A DNA stretch of 27,272 bases from Haplomitrium mnioides (GCA_049999725.1 JBNGIS010023831.1:1-27272); one strand, 5' to 3'; counted from the stretch's first letter, positions 10,201-20,549 are shown. The notes: generated from the letters alone by a model not told the origin. Made by a program: numbers and translations.

Positions 10201-13200
10201 TCACAACTTCATCCAGAGAATGTGTCGTGTACTTTGAATCTGGCAGCTCCTCAAATGGATAATGCAAATCATAATTTAATACTGAACCTACTTTGTCCTT
10301 CATGATCCCCCCATTGCCACAGCCAGGCTGTGTTACCTGATCAACCAACAGTAAAATCCAAATGAAAAAAAAGCTCAGCTAGCACAGGGGTTTTATAGAG
10401 TCAAAAGTCATGCTATTTGTGCCTATTATAATCTTATTTGAGTGCAAGCATGGAAAACAGCACAAAATCTGACCTTTGCGAATTTCCCACTGAATATTGA
10501 CAAAGCTAACCGCCAGAAACTAGGAACATGCTGCACAATTACAGCAGTCAAACGACGAATGAGGCGTCCCAACAATGCATCTGACTCTTCACCAGTAGAA
10601 TCTTTAAGCTGAGTTTCGCCAACCTCCTTGTCTTGGTCTCCCAGAAGTAGAGAAAAATCCACCTCAGACTGGAAAGAAAAATACACCTCATTAGTTTCTC
10701 TTTTGTCAGCAATGCCAATAACATTTACAAAGCTGAAATGCCTAGGGCCCATGACTCACTGCATAATTTGAATGCAACATCGAGAGGGAAACAAATAATG
10801 GTGACCAAATGGAAGTTGCAATAGTTCAGCAAAAACCTAAACACGTCCCAACTACTGCAACCTAAGATTGTAGCCTTCAAATTGACTTGTACCCTGAAAT
10901 CAAATCTTCAGCTCAAAGTGTCCAGCAACACCCATGTAACTGTTAAATAATAGAGAACTCCACACTCACAAACTCAGGTATCCAAACAAAAGTTAATCAG
11001 GATGAGCTGTACTGAAGATAAAAAGACTAACAACCCACCCTGCAAAGAAAAACCCACTAGAGGAGCACTGTGGTGATGCACAAAGTGTTTGTCAAGCACT
11101 TGACATAGACCTATAAAAAGCATACGTTTAAGTTTCTGTCAACTTTTCCGGAAGTGGTGGGAAAATACAACTAAACATGAAGAATTTGCTGTTGACTAGT
11201 ACAAATTTAGCTGTATCTGAGATATTTTATAGAATGAGACATTCTGATCATCTGAATGCATGGATGCTTTGGCTGCTTATGCTCACAACTTTTGAATAAT
11301 AACAACAAGATCTAGCAGAGGATCTAATTGTCTGAAATTCAGCAGTGTTCGGCTTCTCAAATGTCCATAAATCATGTCCAACAACCCAAATAAAATGATG
11401 ACCTGTGGACATGCAAAAAGCAACAACTTGCCGTTGTTAGGAAAAAAAATGAGTGAAATTAGAAACTTGGAAGAATATGCCTGGACCCAGTGACATAATA
11501 AAAGTCTTAACAATCGGATCCATCATCTTCTATCTCTTGTGCCGCAGATGAGGTGGAATTCGGAGATAAGGCCCACCCCCCCTAGCATATTAGGGTTAGG
11601 CTCCTATTGGCTCCCTGAGTGTGTTTTTCTATAGATCCAGGCTTTGATGCTTCTTTGCATAGGCAGTCATAACTAATGTGTGGAAATAAAGCTTTTCACT
11701 TCCATACCCAAAAAAAGAAGCCTTGTGTCCTATTACTGCTGTACACAAGTTTAACTATGTCCCATTACAGCTGTACCACAAGTTTAATGCCAAACCCATC
11801 ATACACTTCACAAATTTTCGTGTTGAGTTATTTTCCTTGCATGTTAGAGGATATCAAGAACATACAGCTTTGTTTGATTCTCGTTGCAGCTGCTTCCATC
11901 GTGCATCTGACTGTACTTTCTCTCTTACTCGACCGTGTAAAGCATCCATACGTGCCTCATGCTCCAAAGCACATCCCTCAAGTAGGCCACGGATCTTGCG
12001 ATCCTGAATAATGTAATATAGTTATGAAGTTGTGGAGAGTAAACTAACCACAAAAACAAATAAATGGAAGTTGCAATAGTCAAGGAAAAACCTACACACA
12101 TCACTACTGAGCAATACATAGAGTGCAGCCTTCACATTCACAATATGTTGTCAGACACAAACTTTCAGACAAAGTAACTATGCAGCCAACCCGAAATTAC
12201 TTGCATTGCAGGTCGTATTTGTCTATGTGCTTTATATATTCAAAGAAGTTTTTGCTGTATGAGAAAATTAAACATAAGAGAAAGAATACTGTCGAAATAG
12301 AACAATATTTGAAGAGAAGAATTTTGCCTATCACCATTCACCTGGATGCTCAAGTAATGCCAGACAGGGTCGGAATCAGGCTCCAGTTCCAGCAGCAAAC
12401 GAATTGTGTTCTCCAACTGCAATCTACAACTAATGTCCAATCAGTTTTCCATACTGCAGCACACATACAGTCTGTCTCATGCAGTCCTTATACATATCCA
12501 ACTGAACAGAAACTGAAAATCGACATCGCAAGTACATTAAACTATCCTAGCAAGCTTCTTGCCTGAGAAGTTTCCACATTAGGGTCCTCCATTGTCTTGT
12601 AGAGCATGTCTCTAAACTCTTGCACAATCTTATCCACCTCTTCAAGCACTCTGCTCAATATCCCTACCTGTGCATCACATATATGATTTTAATTTTGCTG
12701 ATTGTTAACTACAATAATCAAAATAGACAGACTGTGATTTGAAGCAATATTTTATGTGCTGTGAACAACACAAATTACAGAAAAAAAAAATTCTATGGGA
12801 GGTGGTGCTTTCAAAGACATCCTGTCACATACATGAGAGTACAACACCAGGGACTTTGCTTTTTGGTACTCTCGAATTGCGAGATCATAGTCGCCCTTGC
12901 TGATGTTTCCTCTGATTATACTTGGCAAGTTGAATAAAGTTCGAAAACGTTGCAGCATTCCCTGCACTGACCTTATCCGTTCTGCTTGTGCCTGAGAAAC
13001 AAATACTAAGTGTGAAGGCATCATAGTCCTAGCAAACAATGGGACAACCATTCACCTCATTTACATCTACCCTCATAAGACGATAAATGAGAATTCAAAC
13101 TAAACCACACATCCTGACATGTATACACATGAAACCTCGTAAATACCTGTCTCTCAAGAAGGGGCCCAAAGGCACGCCTAGCAACTGCATCCACATTCTG

Positions 13201-16076
13201 AATAGCATTACTAAGGTGAATAGTACCAGCACCTTCAGGATCAGCTTCAATTTGCTGGAGTTTTGAGTGTATATCTGCATTACACAGACAAGGCATGGTT
13301 TGTTATCCAAATATTGATTAGCTACAGAGTTCTTCCAATGTCATGTCTAATTGAATCTAGCCAAAACCTGCATATGCTGGTCACAACTGTGAATATTTTC
13401 GAAGTTGCAGAATCTGCAGAAATGCAGCATCTTCACCTGAGAAAGGTGTCACTGTTGATTAAGAATTGCAAGAACAACCATATGGCTGACAGTCTCCCTA
13501 AGATAAGCATCCAGTAATGGTTTATCATCTTTACATGAGTTTCCATCAACTCCAATGAAATTGAAAATGGCTTCAGGTGCAAAGGCTTATAAGAGACAGT
13601 CTCCAAAATATTCTATCCATGATGCTCACCATCAATTGTGTTTTTGCATGAGATGAAGCAGTCAAAGTTTTCTTTGACAAGTTTTTTCAGCTGATCCTTC
13701 CGGTTTTGTAAATCTAGCTTCAATGAATGCTCGCCAGTTTCTAACTCTGCAGCACTTGAGTTTTGATGAATTCGAGCCAAGAAGAATTTGGCATCAAAGT
13801 GCTCAGAGTGGTACATCACCTTTTCTGTTTGGCAGTGACAACAAAACATTAAGCTACCAGAGCCAACACTCCATACTTGAAAAGATACAGGTAGCAACAT
13901 ATAAATTATCGATGAACATAACCAACCACTTATTAATACACAAAAGCAAAGTGCTCAGAGGTGGTACATCAACTTCTCTACTTGGCAATGACAACAAAAC
14001 CATAAGCTTACCAGAATCAAAACACCATACTTAAAAGACACAGCTAGCAACACATCAACTATCAATGAGCATACTAACCATCCAACCACTTATCAGCACA
14101 CAAAGATAGTGACTACAAGTACAGGACTGTATAAATAAACGACTAAGCAAATAAACAAGCAAAGAAAATAATATGCAAAAATAATTCCTTTAATATTATA
14201 ATCGATTAAAGACTTAGCAGCTATTAAATACTTTAGGCCTGAAGGGCCTTCTAGTCCCCTAATCAAACATAATTTGCTGCCCAAACAATTTCCAAGCACT
14301 TGGGTGGGTAGGCATACCTCGCAGAACAGGGTCACGGATAATTGGAGCATCTTCTGTAGCTACAGAAGCATCATCCTTAGCTCTGCTACTAGAGTCCTTG
14401 CCACGAACAAGACCATGTTTACTAGCTGCTTTCTCTAAAGAAGTTGATGTAGATAGACCTCCCTCATCCTTCACCAAAGTCAGGGTTCTTATATTAATAT
14501 TTCTGCATCACAAAACAAAGACGTCCTGAGTTGCAGAAATCACTTAAAACGTCAGTTTCTATTAGCAAATTTACAAAACACAATACGTAATATTACAGAA
14601 CTTAGTTGTATAGGCACACTTTAAAACATTGTTAAACGCTCTTGAAGAACCAACAAAGGCACATGTCTGTTGTATTTTCTTTTACAACTGAACCCTTATG
14701 AGAACAAGATTATTGCAACACAAAGTGTGGTCCAAAACAACGGCCAGTTTTCTTTACTATCCGCTGGTATATTCATCATCTGCTTGATATGTAGACTGCT
14801 ATATTTTTATACGAAACTTTGATGGTAACAAAGGTAGATACTATATTCTCTCTGTTACCCAAGTCCCAAAGGGTCAATAAGATCTTCCCCACGAGGTGCA
14901 TCTGTCACCATGGTCGTGGCTCGACGTAGCCGTGCTGGAGGATGGGCAACAGCAGCTGATCTTGTCTCCCGCATTTCACGCACCCTTCGAACCAGCTGCA
15001 AAAGCATATATTTTAGGATAACTACGGTCAATCAAAAGCTGGCTTGTTAAACGAATAGAAAAGCAGAAGCCAATTAAGACTTATTTAATGGACAATTATC
15101 GTGAAAAGGAGTTGGCAGGTCACAACAGTCACAACAGTGTCTGGATACATGTAGTAGCCACAAGAATGTCTAGCAAATGTATGCACTGGCTATTTATTGG
15201 TTCCATATCTTGAAATGCTAAATTGGTCAGAATAGGAGTACTTCATTAGAGAAAATTTTAATTTTCTTTGGATGAAAAATGTTTAAAGTTTCGATTGTCA
15301 AGCAGCAACGGCAATCTATATCACAAACCTAGTGATGATGTGTGCAGTACGTTACTGGTAAGTCATCTATCACTTGAAGACCACAATGCTGGAAGAAGAT
15401 TACTAAGCTATTCGAAAATTTTCATCTGGAGACTGATGTCATCAGAGTGAGGAAAACATATACAGCACAGTATTTTGCTGACCACTACATTGCCTTACAA
15501 TTTCCCAACAATGTGTATGGGTCTATCCTGTACAACTACAACCTAGGAGCCAGAGAGAAAGTCACAGATTCGATAATGTTTCGTCAAATAAAGAAATCTA
15601 ATCAAGAACAGTTCAAATGTTTACAATGCAGATATACGAGAGCCGCATGGTGCAGAAATTCGAGGGAAAGAACGATCCCTAACCTCGACTTGATCCACCA
15701 ACGTCCAATTGTCCGGCTCTTCATCGTCCTTGTCCCACTCCAGGTCGCTTTCATCTCTTGCACGTCCTTTCCCGTTAGTCTTCTGTCCTGAACCCGACAT
15801 CCGACGTGCTGGAGGTGGAGCGTCTTCATCCTCAGAAGATATGCTTAATAGTTCCACATCCGACTCCTCTTCATCTTCAATGGGAGGTGGTTTCGGTGGT
15901 GCTCTATTAGGTGGTGTCTGAGGGGGAGTGCGTCGCGGGGGGCCACCAACCCCTGTTACTCCGAAGGCCGGAGCAGGATATTGAGGAGGGCGTTTATATT
16001 GCTGCTGATCCCTTTGAGCCTGCTCAGCTAGCGCTCTCTGCAGCAATTCCTCATCATCGTCCTCTTCACTATTCAT
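4231..16076 (-). CDS. Exocyst complex subunit SEC5 (21 exons)
   Basis: Exons from 5' to 3' on the minus strand: 16076-15684, 14995-14859, 14502-14318, 13824-13630, 13274-13147, 12991-12833, 12667-12563, 12416-12342, 12003-11866, 10668-10474, 10336-10163, 7875-7749, 7597-7387, 7243-7125, 6764-6527, 6376-6259, 6039-5962, 5795-5739, 5542-5393, 5145-4939, 4656-4231. They sum to 3615 bases and 1204 residues, and every junction keeps phase. The acidic N-terminus (EEDDDEELLQRALAEQAQRD), the VRRVREMRETR and DPLGLG stretches, the Sec5 domain from about residue 240 (SEHFDAKFF, NFDCFISCK, SVQGMLQRFRTLFNLP), LLLELEPDSDPVWHYL, PSFWRLALSIFSGKFAK and the terminal LRRVRINVICF all match plant SEC5. SEC5 is a helical-rod subunit of the octameric exocyst that tethers secretory vesicles at the plasma membrane. 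As in other plants there is no N-terminal TIG/IPT Ral-binding domain. It is somewhat longer than Arabidopsis SEC5A (about 1090 residues), mainly because of a Ser/Arg-rich tail. No internal stop or frameshift is seen, so the gene looks functional. The last exon is the least certain. Confidence 0.96.
4841..4892 (-). repeat. Fragment of the SEC5 intronic repeat family
   Basis: A short degraded piece in the intron before exon 21. It shares the ATGCTTGAGA and TGGTGGAGTGCA motifs, in the same spacing, with the inverted copy at 9731-10090, so it belongs to the same family and orientation. Confidence 0.5.
8197..8676 (+). repeat. Dispersed intronic repeat, copy A (near full length)
   Basis: About 480 bp. 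It begins with an AATATAGTTATGAAGTTGTGG motif, runs through ACCTACACACATCACAAC and GAGTTTCTGCCACTTTCC, and ends near CCTGAACATAGCAAATGAAG. The same order recurs in copies C and D. I recognise no coding capacity, terminal inverted repeat or tRNA-like promoter, so the class (SINE, MITE or LTR fragment) stays open. Confidence 0.8.
8725..8896 (+). repeat. Dispersed intronic repeat, copy B (3' truncated)
   Basis: About 170 bp that is nearly identical to the first third of copy A, including AATATAGTTATGAAGTTGTGG and ACCTACACACATCACAACTG, then breaks off after a TCAGCCTCATTATGTG segment. The high identity with copy A suggests a recent local duplication. Confidence 0.8.
9081..9574 (+). repeat. Dispersed intronic repeat, copy C
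   Basis: About 490 bp aligned along its length with copy A but more diverged. It shares GTGGAGAGTAAAAC, AATAGTCTAGGAA, AGAGTGCAGCCTTCACAA, GAGTTTCTGCCACTTTC, TTGATCTTGTGAAGCAGACA and CCTGAACATAGCA in the same order. The open frames here are incidental to the repeat. Confidence 0.75.
9731..10090 (-). repeat. Dispersed intronic repeat, copy D (inverted)
   Basis: About 360 bp that is the reverse complement of most of copy A. The shared blocks are GTGAAATGAATGAT, GCTGATGCTTGAGAGTTGAC, GGTGGAGTGCAAGGC, GAAAGTGGCAGAAA, AGGAAGTTGTGG and GCAGTTGTGATGTGTGTAGG. Its opposite orientation to copies A, B and C means the SEC5 pre-mRNA could fold back over several hundred bases. Confidence 0.8.
10669..11865 (-). 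other. SEC5 intron between exons 9 and 10 (1.2 kb)
   Basis: A long intron with canonical ends. It holds fragments of the dispersed repeat (10801-10880 and about 11131-11180) and a short imperfect duplication at about 11730-11795 (CTGCTGTACACAAGTTTAA against CAGCTGTACCACAAGTTTAA). Nothing in it resembles a missing SEC5 exon, and the flanking exons join in phase without one. Confidence 0.7.
10801..10880 (+). repeat. Dispersed intronic repeat, fragment F
   Basis: An 80-bp degraded piece. AAATGGAAGTTGCAATAGT, AAAAACCTAAACAC and GTAGCCTTCA occur in the same order as in copies B, C and E. Confidence 0.55.
12011..12170 (+). repeat. Dispersed intronic repeat, copy E, abutting SEC5 exon 9
   Basis: About 160 bp matching the first third of copies A and B (AATATAGTTATGAAGTTGTGG, ACCAC plus A-rich tract, AAACCTACACACATCAC, GAGTGCAGCCTTCACA). 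It ends 8 bases from the first base of exon 9 (12003). Read on the gene strand, its end therefore supplies most of the pyrimidine-rich and branch-point region of that 3' splice site. Confidence 0.75.
12417..12562 (-). other. GC-AG intron of SEC5
   Basis: The intron between exons 7 and 8 is 146 bp. On the gene strand the donor reads CTCAG/GCAAGAA and the acceptor ATTGCAG/TTGG. A GC donor is forced by the protein: exon 7 ends in MEDPNVETSQ and exon 8 begins LENTIRLLLELEPD, with both exons a whole number of codons. No GT nearby keeps the frame equally well. GC-AG introns are a known minority class (about 1% in plants) and need a strong remaining donor consensus, as seen here. Confidence 0.85.
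13799..14105 (-). repeat. Tandem duplication of the SEC5 exon 4 boundary
   Basis: Two imperfect units of about 152-155 bp lie in tandem (13799-13950 and 13951-14105). The first contains the 5' end of real exon 4 and its acceptor; the second lies wholly in the upstream intron. Both share GTGCTCAGAG, GGTACATCA, TTGGCA(G/A)TGACAACAAAAC and a common intronic tail. Unit 2 keeps an AG at 13979-13978, but a one-base insertion would cause an early in-frame stop, so it is a pseudo-exon. Confidence 0.85.
14996..15683 (-). other. SEC5 first intron (688 bp)
   Basis: This intron separates exons 1 and 2, with GT (15683-15682) and AG (14997-14996) ends. First introns of plant genes often contain expression-enhancing elements, but I see no specific motif and no repeat here. 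Confidence 0.8.
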
Positions 16077-16180
16077 TGTCTAGTCCCAGATGCAGGCAGC
16101 GTGAATTCCTCTCCACTCCGCTCCCTTCGACTCCTCAAGACTGAAATGTCCACTGTGTACTATTCGACGTTGTCTTTTTC

Positions 16181-16188
16181 AAACCCTA
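16181..16188. promoter_or_regulatory. Telo-box-like motif upstream of SEC5
   Basis: AAACCCTA, about 105 bp upstream of the SEC5 start codon. This motif is enriched in plant promoters and first leaders of growth-related genes and binds telobox proteins. A single eight-base match can arise by chance. Confidence 0.35.
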
Positions 16189-17188
16189 AAACGGTATTTG
16201 ATAACTGGTTTGTACTCCTGTAGATCATGTGCAGTCTGCAATACTCTAAAAGTCGCTGCAGCTTAAGAATTCAGCAACCGGAAAGTCCCACAGACTGAAG
16301 TTCCTTTCGTCACGGGGATATGCTGGAAACGGTCTGGAGACCATGTGTCAGTCCAGTTGCTGCCAGTCAGGGCTACGCAACAAATTCAACAGATCTGTCG
16401 ATGACCTTGAAAGTTGTTTCTGTTAACTACCCTTCCTGCCGTAAGACATGTCCTCGTAACAGCAAATGTTTCCAAACATGCCAACGCTACTGTGCATGGT
16501 GGATGTCCAACTGTTCATTATTATAAAATGCAGCTGCCATACATGACGACGAGTCATACTGACCAAAGATGCCTAATCCTTTCCCATACTTGACTAACTT
16601 GTCGGCGAGGGGTGTAACGAAAATGATTGCTCTTAATGAACTTGGCATATTTTGCTTTCTCTGCAGGCAAACTGAGATATCGTCATGCATGTTCATGAAA
16701 AATGCAAGTCACGCGCTTCAGATCGCACGGTGGTCCAAATTGGGGTGTGAACGGCAAGGAAGGTAGTTGCGAGAGGAATGACAAGGGACATGGACATCGG
16801 AAAGACTGAACTTAGACCACGGGAGCTAGGACTGCATTTGGGAAGGTTTAATACGGTTCAGTGCAGCTGTAGGATGAAATTCCTGGTCCTCGTTTCATTG
16901 TAGGAATACTTAGGCAACATTAAGTGTGAGTTTTCTTTGCTACCGAGCTTTGAGCATGCTTGAGGTCGACAGCCACAATCAAGATTACAGAACAGTTTTC
17001 TGGGTTGTTGGCAATCAGAAACTCTCAACACAGGCGATTTTTAACCTGTGACCGATCTACTTTTGCCGTCAAGATAGGATATTCCAGAATGTTTATTTGT
17101 TATCGAAAGGTATGTGGGATGATTATAAAATTCCGCCTTACACGTAAAGGCAACCAGCCCAGTAGGCAGCGGCAGAGAAATGGACTAG

Positions 17189-17242
17189 GAGATTAGCTGA
17201 AGGATCTACAGCAACGAGATTAGCTGAAGGATCTACAGCAAC
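17189..17242 (+). repeat. Perfect 27-bp tandem repeat (2 units)
   Basis: Units 17189-17215 and 17216-17242 are identical; each starts GAGATTAGCTGAAGG and ends CTACAGCAAC. No mismatch means the duplication is recent. It is intergenic and codes for nothing I can support. Confidence 0.9.
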
Positions 17243-18570
17243 AGGAGTGGAAGATTTGCGTTTATTCTATGGCTGTGTTTCGTACACTCCCACATATCTA
17301 ACTGGATTGTTTCTTTTAGCAACCTGCTCACAATCTGCCCCTTCTTAAATATCCCAATCCACTTGGCAGCTTGGAATACATCAATCTGAGTAGACGTTTC
17401 GCAATCCAGTTTCTGACTGCTCGCAGGTAAGCGTATTATATTGTTCAATGGCAGGTAAAATTCAAATTAGTAGCAAAGAGGGTGTCCGTGTTGTTCCGGC
17501 AAAAAGTTGCTGAGGCGGTTGAATTCGGTTATGTTCATCTTCAACGTACGACATATGTCTAAAAATATCTCTTGCTAGGGACCGATCTTACCTCGGTTTT
17601 AGGATTCGAACCATAATGTTGTGGAAGGGGAGGTATGGTTCGTTTCACTGCTGGGTGGATGCTTTCACGTCCTTTGCGACGAGTCAGGCACCCATACGAA
17701 CAACTCAGACGATTGCTCAACCTTGCCGCAGCAATCAGGAAAGCATGCCATGCTATCACCGGAGTCATCTCAGCCGAGGCAGTGCATATCCCATCCAAAG
17801 CACGAAGCAAAGAGAAGCACGGAAGCCAGTAAGTGGAGTCCGACTAATGAGCGGACAGTGTAACTGCGAAGTATTGTACTGTAGGTGTTGAGACGCATTC
17901 ATAGGACGTTTGGTTATCTTGTACAACTCTGCTACGCTCCTAGTCACGTGGAATGCACTAGTTACCACGGGAACTGCACGCCCCAGATCCGAAGCATAAA
18001 ATAGAATGGCTCTGAGTCACAGGAAGGAAATCAGGATTTTTGAGCTTGAGATTTTAAGCATGGGATGTGTCTAAATTGTGCTGGACAGGTAAGGTTACCG
18101 AGATCAAGATGGGTGTCTCCGACGATGTTTGGTAGGAAAGGCATTAAATTTGGTAATAATGCCAGACAATGCAAGGAGCAGAATGTGATTTTGATTTTGG
18201 GTGTTGTCGCGTCTAGGCAGTCAGCACACTCCTCAAAACGGTTACGAGGTTTGTCACAACGAGGTGAATTCTTCATGCGGACATTGCAGGCAGAACAGCA
18301 GAGGTTACAGAGTAGGGGTGGCAGCAGACTCAGTAAGGTATTTGTGTGGTATTGTTGTATGGACCTCTGCTTGTGTTTGTAGATTTGGTTAGCTTGATGT
18401 TTGACTGTTGAAGGATACTAATTTTGTAATGACCAGGCGATTGGAAAGTATTCTGATTGCAACAAAAGCATACAAAGATTGACCTTCGGTTTCACACACA
18501 CACAAGTTTGACGGCAAAGTTGGACACAACACAAAAGACAGTTCAGCAACATTAGTTCTCGTGGAATAGT

Positions 18571-18766
18571 AGTTTGTCAACAAACAGATTCCCAGCTGAA
18601 GCAGACATGGCTATCTCTTTACTTTAACCCTAGGCCCTGTGCTAATTTGGACATCTTACTGCCAGGTTTGTCAGCAAACAGGATTCCCAGCTGAAAGTAG
18701 ACATGGCTATCTCTTTACTTCAGCCCTTTGCTAATTTGGACATCATTTGGACATCTTGCTGCGAGG
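18571..18766 (+). repeat. Imperfect tandem duplication of about 95-100 bp
   Basis: Unit 1 is 18571-18664 and unit 2 is 18665-18766. Both start GTTTGTCA(A/G)CAAACAG, share GATTCCCAGCTGAA, AGACATGGCTATCTCTTTAC and GCTAATTTGGACATC, and end with CTGC(C/G)AG. Unit 2 has an additional internal repetition of TTTGGACATC. It borders the retroelement tract and may mark its edge. Confidence 0.8.
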
Positions 18767-18842
18767 TTTCTAGCTGATTAGAACAACATGGAACTACCAG
18801 TCTCTTTGTTTGCTGGGCAGGCATTGGTGTCCACAACCCCAT

Positions 18843-19456
18843 GTAGAAACTGAATCTCAACAACAAAATTACTTGGAACAAACCGATTATATGGAAACTT
18901 GGTATCTCAAGAACAAAATTACTCCAACAAACCCTAGAGTATCTCAACAACAAAATTGCTCTAACAAACCTTTCTTGGAAACTTTTGATCTAAAGAACAA
19001 AATTATTCCAACAAACCTTTTGTAGAAATTTTGGATCTCAACAACAAAATTACTCCAACAAACCTCTGCGGAAACTTTGATCTCAACAACAAAATTACTC
19101 CAACAAACTCTTGTAGAAACTTGAATCTCAACAACAAAATTACTCCAAGAGACCCTTGTGGAAACTTAGTTTCTCAACAACAAAATTACTCCAACAAACA
19201 CTTATAGAAACTTGGGATATCAACAACAAAATTACTCCAACAAACCCTAGTGAAAACTTGGGATCTCAACAACAAAATTACTCCGACAAACCTTTGTAGA
19301 AACTTGGGATCCGAACAACAAAATTACTCCAACAAAAGATTGTGAACTTGGGATCTCACTAACAATATTACTTAAACAAAACCTTGTAGAAACTCAGGAT
19401 CTCAATAATAAAATTACTCCAACAAACTCTTATGGAAGCTTAGAATCTCAACAACT
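18843..19456 (+). repeat. 45-bp minisatellite, about 13 units
   Basis: Units of 45-46 bp with consensus pieces GAAACTTGGGATCTCAACAA, CAAAATTACTCCAACAAACC and TTTGTA are repeated about 13 times, and a partial unit runs directly into the gag remnant. Unit length varies by one or a few bases, so no single frame stays open throughout. In favourable frames it would encode Asn/Gln/Thr-rich peptide (NNKITPTNP or QQQNYSNKP). It may be an expanded 5' leader or the N-terminal part of gag of chromovirus A; that is inference. Confidence 0.85.
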
Positions 19457-20000
19457 TGGTGGAGATATGAAATAGGGCAAGCTCAACGTGGATTTATTGC
19501 TCCAGTTGCTTCTTGGCAAGAGTTTAAAAGAAGTGGTGAATTTAAGATTTAGGGCTTTGAATGCTCCAACTGTTTAGAGATATCAATTGGCAAAATTGAA
19601 ACAACTCGATACAATGAGAAGCCATGTCACACAATTTCATAATATCATTATGCAAATTCATACTATGGGTGAAGGAGAAGCTTTAGATTGCTTTGTTTGA
19701 GTATTAAAGCTTCACACTTGAGTGGAAGTGACAATGAGATAACCCTATCAACTAGAAGAAGAAATACATATAACTGAACAATACGACTCACTACTAGCGA
19801 CTACCGAAGCTAGGTCATGTCTACAACAAGCTTTACCAAATGTTTGTGTACCACTAAATGAGGCTGTACATATAGAAATTGATGTGGCACAAAGAGTGAC
19901 ACTCACCGATGTAAAACGTGAGTGTCTATGCCAAAACGGGGGGATGCTTTTATTGTAAAAAACATGGTCATAGGATTATAAATTTCCCACGTTGCTAAGA
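19457..20000 (+). pseudogene. gag remnant with zinc knuckle
   Basis: Frame-shifted pieces match the capsid region of Ty3/gypsy gag: IGQAQRGFIAPVASWQEFKR, then YQLAKLKQLDTMRSHVTQFH. A zinc knuckle at 19945-19995 reads CFYCKKHGHRIINF, in which the fourth ligand of the CX2CX4HX4C motif is Phe (TTC at 19984-19986) instead of Cys. Several stop codons interrupt the region. In an intact element gag would package the RNA. Confidence 0.75.
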
Positions 20001-20139
20001 CTAACCATGTGCTCTTCTTCAAACAACAATTTTGAAGATAAAAACTAAGGAAACAATAGACTTTAAAAAAAAACAATCGAGCGGTTTATTGAAAGCTTTA
20101 TCCAATGGAATTAAAAGCTTAACAAGAATTTGAAGTACA

Positions 20140-20337
20140 TTGTTTCATCTAGATGGTATGGTTGATAAGCATTGTTGTAGAATGTTGGTAGATTGTGGAA
20201 GTTTTTTTAATTTCATGTCATTACATTTTGTGAAAAAAAAAATCAAAGCTAAAACTTTGCCTATCAAAGGAAGTTTTATAACTATGACTGATACCAAAAA
20301 CATGAGTTGTTCCACTTGCACAAGTCATTTCTTCTAG
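20140..20337 (+). pseudogene. Retropepsin (protease) remnant
   Basis: An open stretch of 65 codons carries the aspartic protease region. The active-site triad expected as Asp-Ser/Thr-Gly reads LVDCGSFFNFMS, with Cys (TGT at 20194-20196) in place of Ser/Thr. An ITMTDTKN segment follows, as in retroviral-type proteases. The linker to reverse transcriptase is broken. Confidence 0.7.
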
Positions 20338-20549
20338 GGATTGGCAAAGAGTATGAGAAATCTATGGATTTTGTTATTAGACTTAGCTTGAAGATCGATA
20401 TGTTCAAGTTGAATAGGTAAAATGACAAATTCAAGTTACTTTACAAAGAAAGCAAATTTTTTGGAGTGTACAACACCATTGGTGAAGAGGCCCAAATCAA
20501 TTCAGCATAATAGTTTGATGGAGAAAGAGTCGCATGTTTTTGTTGTGGT

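Larger units (their letters stand above)
16077..18570. other. Intergenic region upstream of SEC5
   Basis: The part nearest 16076 is the SEC5 leader and promoter. The rest contains many short open frames on both strands with no recognisable family, no consistent codon bias and no splice-compatible gene model. From 17.56 to 17.97 kb several frames are open at once, as expected from a base-composition effect rather than a gene. I see only a 27-bp tandem repeat and a telo-box. Confidence 0.55.

Noticed and set aside
13723-14034. Plus-strand open frame of 103 codons over SEC5 exon 4
   Set aside because: It is antisense to a confirmed SEC5 exon and to its duplicated copy; a shadow frame.
16320-16526. 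68-codon Cys-containing open frame as a small secreted peptide
   Set aside because: It has no signal peptide, and the Cys spacing matches no family I know; likely chance.
17600-17625. tRNA gene suggested by a GGTTCGAATCC-like T-loop on the minus strand
   Set aside because: No matching acceptor stem, D-arm or anticodon arm can be formed upstream of it.
17559-17968. Overlapping open frames on both strands as a possible gene
   Set aside because: Several frames are open together, none resembles a known family and no splice-consistent model extends any of them.
18889-18915. TGGTATC in one minisatellite unit as a retroelement primer-binding site
   Set aside because: Only about seven bases match the usual initiator-Met tRNA complement, and other units read TGGGATC, so it is a repeat variant.
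18843-19456. CRISPR-like array suggested by regular repeats
   Set aside because: Units are contiguous with no unique spacers, and the window is eukaryotic; this is a minisatellite.
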